Assembly (NCBI RefSeq): GCF_017813335.1
Contig: NZ_JAGIYY010000001.1
Span: forward strand, 248,001 to 312,000
DNA: 64,000 nt
Source: Tianweitania sediminis
GTDB lineage: Bacteria; Pseudomonadota; Alphaproteobacteria; Rhizobiales; Rhizobiaceae
Direction of reading: 5' to 3'
Below the pieces are notes generated by a model. The model searched no databases. It was given only the letters and a program-made list of their open reading frames with translations, and had not been told where the DNA came from. Made by a program: the position numbers and the translations under genes. Below, one piece after another: positions 59,966 to 64,000 of this stretch. Position 1 is the stretch's first letter. Every line of letters begins with the position of its first letter.

Positions 59966-60589
59966 GTCGTCCTCGAACAGATGGCTTCCGGGCTAAACCC
60001 GAAGGAGCCGACCATGTTCCCCGACAATGCAGCGTGGTGGCGTTATCTTGGCTTTGCGCAGCAAGTACCGGCTGACCCGGCTGACCACTTTCCGAGGCTA
60101 CTCGCCCTCGGTGACTCGGACACGCGCCCCCCGCATCACGACTTAGCAGCTGGTGGATTGGATCACGTCGCATCGGCTGTACGGGGTTTGACTAGATTGC
60201 GTTGGTGGTTTGCTGCACGGCGCTGGCCTTGGTTGGCGCAAGCTGTGCCCTGTGGCCTACTAAAGCTGGCGGTCTGCTATCGATCAGGAGCTATGGAGGC
60301 GACCCGACGCTGCTTCGAAACGCGTGTACGCGCATGCGCGAGGCCGATGGACAAGCTTCTTTGTTTTTTGCTCGCTCTACCCATCGAGGCTTCTTCGTGC
60401 CCGCGAACCGAGGTTTCTCTTTATCTTCCAAGCGGCGTGTCCAACGGACAAGCCATAGATCGTCGTCCATCCCGTGGATTGACTTGACGTACCCTTTGAG
60501 ATCACAGCAACCAAGATGTTCCCACTCACGCCACGGTGCTTGCGATTTGGATCCACCGCAGAGTAGCTGCGCGTTACAATCAGGAGTGA
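59966..60589. other. Gene-free stretch of 624 bases
   Basis: No recognisable gene. Open frames here (for example 59981-60487 and 60202-60609 on the plus strand) lack homologous features, and base composition is visibly lower in GC than the flanking genes. The left end carries the promoter of the alcohol dehydrogenase and the right end that of the GntR gene (AGGAG before the ATG at 60590). It may be decayed sequence at a transfer boundary. Confidence 0.6.
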
Positions 60590-61306
60590 ATGCGACTGCC
60601 CTTTATTAGTTCAGAACCAGGAGGGGAGGAACTGCCGGGGGAGAATCCCATCCCTTCGCAGAGTGGTGGCCCCATGCAGCACCAGATGGTCTACGAGATG
60701 CTGCGTGAGAAGTTGATTGTCGGTCAGCTGGAACCGGGAAAGGGTATCAGCCTGCGCGGGATCAGCGACATGCTGAAGGTGGGGATCATGCCTGCGCGGG
60801 ATGCAATCCGGCGCTTGTCGGCAGAAAATGCGCTTGAGGTCCAGCCAAACCGCCGCGTGTGTGTTCCACGCTTAACACCAGCGCGCTTTGATGAGTTGAT
60901 GCAGGCGCGCCTGGCATTGGAGCCGCTCTGCGGCGCTCGGGCCCTTCCGTTTGTTGATGGCCCCCGGCTGCAGCGCATGATCGATCTCGACGCAGAAATG
61001 AACTCCAACTACCGCACCGGTGATGCTGCAACTTACATGCTGAGCAATTACCGCTTTCATTTCGAGCTTTATCGCGCCGGCGGCGCAGGCGTTTTGTTGC
61101 TCCTGCTGGAAAGCCTCTGGGTACAGTTTGGGCCCTTCATGCGAACAATCTATGATGTGGTCGATGAAGCCGAGATCATCGACAAACATCAGATGGCTCT
61201 GGATGCGATCAGGCGGCGCGACGCAGAAGCGCTTAAGGTTGCGATACAAGCAGATATTCTTGACGGTATTTACCTCCTGCGTCGTACGATCCCTTGGGAA
61301 AGCTAA
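60590..61306 (+). CDS. GntR family (FCD/FadR-type) transcriptional regulator
   Basis: 238 residues. The winged-helix domain (about 30-95) contains VYEMLREKLIVGQLEPGKGI and ISDMLKVGIMPARDAIRRLS; the C-terminal FCD domain is all-helical with metal-binding His in SNYRFHFELY and a late DKHQMALDAIRRRDAEALK. It should sense a carboxylic acid or sugar acid. AGGAG lies three bases before the ATG at 60590; an ATG at 60674 (MQHQMVYEML) is an alternative. It converges on two dehydrogenase genes and an aminotransferase, its probable targets. Confidence 0.9.
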   Translation: MRLPFISSEPGGEELPGENPIPSQSGGPMQHQMVYEMLREKLIVGQLEPGKGISLRGISDMLKVGIMPARDAIRRLSAENALEVQPNRRVCVPRLTPARFDELMQARLALEPLCGARALPFVDGPRLQRMIDLDAEMNSNYRTGDAATYMLSNYRFHFELYRAGGAGVLLLLLESLWVQFGPFMRTIYDVVDEAEIIDKHQMALDAIRRRDAEALKVAIQADILDGIYLLRRTIPWES

Positions 61307-61354
61307 ACCTGTTGATTTCGCTAGCCCGCCTTGTGGGTTCAGAAAAGCGACCCG

Positions 61355-62119
61355 TCAGCTGTTCTTTTGTTCCTGCAGGATGTTGCCTCCATCCACCACC
61401 AGGATTGCACCATTGACATAGCTTGCAGAGTCCGAGGCAAGAAAGATCGCCGCTGCCGCTACCTCCTCGGGCGTTCCAGCTCGTCCTGGCGGCGTGTTGC
61501 GCGCGGCCGCCAGTTCCAAAGCGGTGGAGGACGCAGTGGCGATCCAGCCCGGCGCTATCGCATTAACCGTGATGCCATGCATCGCGACCTCTAGGGCCAG
61601 AGCTTTCGTCATGCCCACCATGCCCGCCTTTGCAGCAGAGTACGCGCTCTCGCCGATGTTCGAGACATAAGGACCCGTCACCGAGGCGATGTTGATGATT
61701 CGCCCTCGGCCATGATCGACCATCCCAGGCAGAAAGGCGCGCGTGACCAGAAATGCAGTTTTCAGGCTGACGTCGATGCCGCGATCCCAATCCTTTTCAT
61801 CGAGTTCAAGGAATGTCCTTTGAAGCGCGGGATTTGCAGCGCTTCCCATTCCCGCGTTGTTGACGAGGATGTCTGCTTCACCGGTCTTGCTCCGCAAATC
61901 CTCCACTTGTGCAGCAACCGTCAAGTCGGCCACGAAGGCGCGAGCGTTGATCCCATCGCGGCGCAAGTCCTCGGCTCTTTGATGGATCCGCTCGCTTGCT
62001 CCGACGATTGAAAGTCGAAGGCCTGCTTCACCCAGAGCGCGTGCGATGGCGAAGCCTATTCCTTCGAGAGACCCTGCACCGGTCACTACGGCATGGCCTG
62101 ATTTGTTGAACTTCAGCAA
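61355..62119 (-). CDS. Short-chain dehydrogenase/reductase (SDR), first
   Basis: 254 residues. The NAD(P) loop is a variant, VVTGAGSLEGIGFAIARAL, with two extra residues between TG and GIG. DILVNNAGMG follows, and the catalytic Ser-Tyr-Lys set is visible in IINIASVTGPYVSNIGESAY and the next SAAKAGMVG. The FabG-like C-terminal end is INGAILVVDGG (here VNGAILVVDGGN). It reduces or oxidises a hydroxy/keto substrate. It follows the second SDR on the same strand after 150 bases. Confidence 0.9.
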   Translation of the reverse strand: MLKFNKSGHAVVTGAGSLEGIGFAIARALGEAGLRLSIVGASERIHQRAEDLRRDGINARAFVADLTVAAQVEDLRSKTGEADILVNNAGMGSAANPALQRTFLELDEKDWDRGIDVSLKTAFLVTRAFLPGMVDHGRGRIINIASVTGPYVSNIGESAYSAAKAGMVGMTKALALEVAMHGITVNAIAPGWIATASSTALELAAARNTPPGRAGTPEEVAAAAIFLASDSASYVNGAILVVDGGNILQEQKNS

Positions 62120-62269
62120 TCGGCCTCTCCTTTGGCTTCAGCGACCGGTTCCCTCGCAACTGAACTCGGTCCTGGAGCATCCACCCCTTTCAACTTGTTT
62201 ATTGCTGGGTGGCTACGGAACAGAACTGATGATCGGCTCCTCGGAGGGCGTTCGACGCCGAGGCTCTGA

Positions 62270-63043
62270 TCAGTAGCCTGCGGTAAGGCCAAAGTCGATT
62301 GGAAGCGCGGCGCCGGTGATCGGTGCCGCGCCAGGCTGACACAGGTAGTGGATGAATTGCGCGATTTCGCCCGCTTCAATGAAGCGGGCCGATGAGGCCT
62401 GCGGATAATGGCTGAGGAGGCGCTTCTTGTAACCCTCAGGATCACCTTCGCCATAGGTCGCAGCCTGGAACTCGATCATCGGCGTTTGAACATCTGCCGG
62501 ACAGATCGCGTTGACCCTTATTCCCCGCGGCGCGAGCTCCAGCGCCAGCGCCTTCGACAAGAGGACGAGCCCTCCTTTAGACGCGCAATAAACAGCGGCG
62601 CCCTTGTTGCCAACCAGCCCTGCATCGGACGCGATGTTGATGATCGAGCTTCCCCCATTTGTCATGTGCGGGATGGCCGCCGCGGTGAGAAAGAACGCGC
62701 CCTTCAGATTGACGTCCAGGACGTGGTCCCAATCCTGTTCTTCGACGTCCTGGGACGGGCCTTCCAGCCAGACGCCGGCCGCATTGATGAGGACATCGAT
62801 GCCATTTCCGAAAGCAGCGGCATCTTTGACGACCTGGCTGCATTGCTCCACAACTGTGATGTCGAGTGGAATGGTCTGCACGCGCGCGCCGGTTTGAGCC
62901 ACCCGCTCGCCGGCCTTTTCAAGCCGCTGGCCAGGTAGGTCCGCAAGCACAATGCAGTCTCCGTCCGCAGCGAAGCGCAGAGCGGTCGCCAGTCCCATTC
63001 CGCCAGCGCCTCCCGCGATCAAAATAGTCCTGCTTGCCATCAC
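62270..63043 (-). CDS. Short-chain dehydrogenase/reductase (SDR), second
   Basis: 257 residues. Cofactor loop ILIAGGAGGMGLATALRFA (AGGAGGMG in place of TGxxxGIG), DVLINAAGVW, and catalytic SIINIASDAGLVGNKGAAVY with the following CASKGG. The ADL after the second strand suggests NAD rather than NADP. Between the first SDR and the aminotransferase gene on the same strand; 43 bases from the latter. Confidence 0.9.
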   Translation of the reverse strand: MMASRTILIAGGAGGMGLATALRFAADGDCIVLADLPGQRLEKAGERVAQTGARVQTIPLDITVVEQCSQVVKDAAAFGNGIDVLINAAGVWLEGPSQDVEEQDWDHVLDVNLKGAFFLTAAAIPHMTNGGSSIINIASDAGLVGNKGAAVYCASKGGLVLLSKALALELAPRGIRVNAICPADVQTPMIEFQAATYGEGDPEGYKKRLLSHYPQASSARFIEAGEIAQFIHYLCQPGAAPITGAALPIDFGLTAGY

Positions 63044-63086
63044 GCGACCTCTCCGCGGGCCTCAGGCGTTTGCCTAGCGACGTCCA

Positions 63087-64000
63087 TCAGGTTCGGCGAC
63101 TCGCGTGCACGAGTTCACCCAAGACCTCACGATACGCACGCGTGAAGCGGATCGCGTCGGCTTCCTGCAGTGCCGGGCAAACAAGAACCATGTTGTGGAA
63201 TGGGGTCAACAGGAAGCCACGCTCCAGAAGCAGAAGGTGAAGTGCGTGTTCGATGACTTCGGAAGACGCTTCCCGAGACTGCTCGGCGTTTGAGGGCGGC
63301 GTGGCGGAGAACACGATTTCAAGTCGAGCGCCGATCCGGCTCACGTGCCATGGGAGATCACAGTCCTCAATGGCAGACCTGAGGCCAGCCTCAACGATGT
63401 CGGCAGACCTGTGCATCGCGCGGTAGGCTTCGACGGTCATGACCTCTTCGAGGCAGGCGCGCAAACAAGCCAGTTGCAAAGCACTGCCGGACAAGGTCGT
63501 GCCGATGCCGGAATGTCCCGACGCATTTCGCGCGCGGCGCGCATCATCGAAGCGAAGCGCGACTTCTTCGCTCATTCCCCACACGCTCACCGGAATGCCT
63601 CCGCCAATCGGTTTGCCGACGACGAGAATGTCTGGCTCCAACCCATACGCAGCGGAGTAGCCCCCCAGCCCCGTCGAAATCGTGTGCGTTTCGTCGATCA
63701 CCAACAGTGTTCCATGCTGGCGCGAGAGTGCCCGAAGCGCTTTGTGGAAGCCGGGAGCGGGAAGGATCATGCCGCAATTCGTCATAGCCGGTTCGGCAAG
63801 GACGCACGCAATGTCGCCATGCGCCAATGCGGCTTCGAGCGCAGCCTCGTCGTTGAACGGCACAGCCACGGTGCTTTCACCCAGCTCGGCAGCCTGCCCA
63901 AGAAGAGAGCCGCGCGCCTGCGTTCGACCGTCAACCAGATCCACAAGGGTCTCGTCCACGGCACCGTGGTAGCAACCGTCAAAAACGAGGATCTTGCGCC
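63087..64000 (-). CDS. Class III aminotransferase, glutamate-1-semialdehyde aminomutase-like (partial)
   Basis: At least 304 residues, continuing past the right edge; the first visible residues are RKILVFDGCYHGAVDE, an internal part of the fold, so the start is outside. Further landmarks: ACVLAEPAMTNCGMILPAPG, LLVIDETHTISTGLGGYSAA (PLP-ring Asp), and the PLP lysine in LVVGKPIGGGIPVSVWG. The family moves an amino group between an amine or semialdehyde and a keto acid. The position with two dehydrogenases and a GntR regulator suggests catabolism of an amino or amino-alcohol compound. Confidence 0.88.
   Translation of the reverse strand, partial: RKILVFDGCYHGAVDETLVDLVDGRTQARGSLLGQAAELGESTVAVPFNDEAALEAALAHGDIACVLAEPAMTNCGMILPAPGFHKALRALSRQHGTLLVIDETHTISTGLGGYSAAYGLEPDILVVGKPIGGGIPVSVWGMSEEVALRFDDARRARNASGHSGIGTTLSGSALQLACLRACLEEVMTVEAYRAMHRSADIVEAGLRSAIEDCDLPWHVSRIGARLEIVFSATPPSNAEQSREASSEVIEHALHLLLLERGFLLTPFHNMVLVCPALQEADAIRFTRAYREVLGELVHASRRT

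Noticed and set aside
59981-60609. Open frames of 168 and 135 residues on the plus strand
   Set aside because: No homologous motif, poor codon usage and Cys/Arg/Trp-rich composition; treated as non-coding.
1-64000. tRNA or rRNA genes, CRISPR arrays, insertion sequences, phage or integrase genes
   Set aside because: Intergenic spaces were read for cloverleaf-like patterns, regularly spaced repeats and transposase motifs; none was found.

Overview
The window is a 64 kb piece of a high-GC chromosome from an alphaproteobacterium, most likely a member of the Rhizobiales (Hyphomicrobiales) close to the Phyllobacteriaceae or Rhizobiaceae. Reasons: an NAD-dependent Mo formate dehydrogenase operon of the fdsGBA type, a BioMNY biotin transporter, an ExbB with a long periplasmic extension, a TGA-N9-TCA box of the RirA type in front of exbB, a NodF/NodE-like acyl carrier protein and ketosynthase pair, and many solute-binding-protein ABC transporters. 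No tRNA, rRNA, CRISPR array, transposase or phage gene was seen. Placement below order level is inference.

Layout. 1-7.5 kb (minus strand): a sugar ABC transporter operon (binding protein, ATPase, two permeases), its LacI regulator, a Gfo/Idh/MocA dehydrogenase and a SIS-domain isomerase cut by the left edge; a perfect 14-bp palindrome in the operon promoter is the probable LacI operator. 7.6-15.7 kb: xthA, then the minus-strand fds operon (fdsG, fdsB, a DUF4287 gene, fdsA, fdhD, fdsD) with its LysR regulator and a two-site LysR-type operator. 15.9-24.4 kb (mostly plus): an NADPH-dependent FMN reductase, Mrp ATPase, exbB-exbD-tonB, a lipoprotein esterase, ferredoxin-NADP reductase, and the NAD salvage pair pncA/pncB. 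24.5-30.4 kb (minus): a BMP-type nucleoside/base ABC transporter with a cytosine deaminase. 30.6-38.5 kb: a GST, the NodE/NodF-like pair and a secreted protein, UreE with a His-rich tail, a class II aldolase, YihY/BrkB, a TetR regulator divergent from an exported superoxide dismutase, a Pmp3-like peptide, and a charged secreted protein. 38.5-45.6 kb: a broken 2H phosphoesterase gene, an RTX/DUF4214 protein, a perfect 17-bp inverted repeat, an MFS exporter fused to a monooxygenase-like domain, bioMNY, an EamA transporter and a DEDD exonuclease. 45.6-55.1 kb: a branched-chain-type ABC transporter operon running into a TPP-dependent enzyme and an acetylpolyamine amidohydrolase, divergent from an M20 deacylase and a PPOX-family flavoprotein. 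55.2-60 kb: a GAF-(degenerate GGDEF)-EAL phosphodiesterase, a thioredoxin-reductase-like flavoprotein, a small membrane protein and a formaldehyde-dehydrogenase-like Zn alcohol dehydrogenase. 60-64 kb: a gene-free stretch of about 620 bases, then a GntR regulator facing two short-chain dehydrogenases and a class III aminotransferase cut by the right edge.

How it fits together: most of the window is nutrient capture and oxidation. Three ABC operons each pair a transporter with the enzymes that would process its cargo, and each has a stable hairpin 17-22 bases after the binding-protein gene, which would let that protein be made in excess. Formate dehydrogenase, ferredoxin-NADP reductase and the NAD salvage genes concern reduced nicotinamide supply. 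No single clearly new system is present. The observations most worth following are the DUF4287 gene inside the fds operon, the NodFE-like pair whose carrier has HSL in place of DSL at the attachment serine, the transporter/TPP-enzyme/deacetylase operon, the orphan UreE, and the 17-bp inverted repeat.
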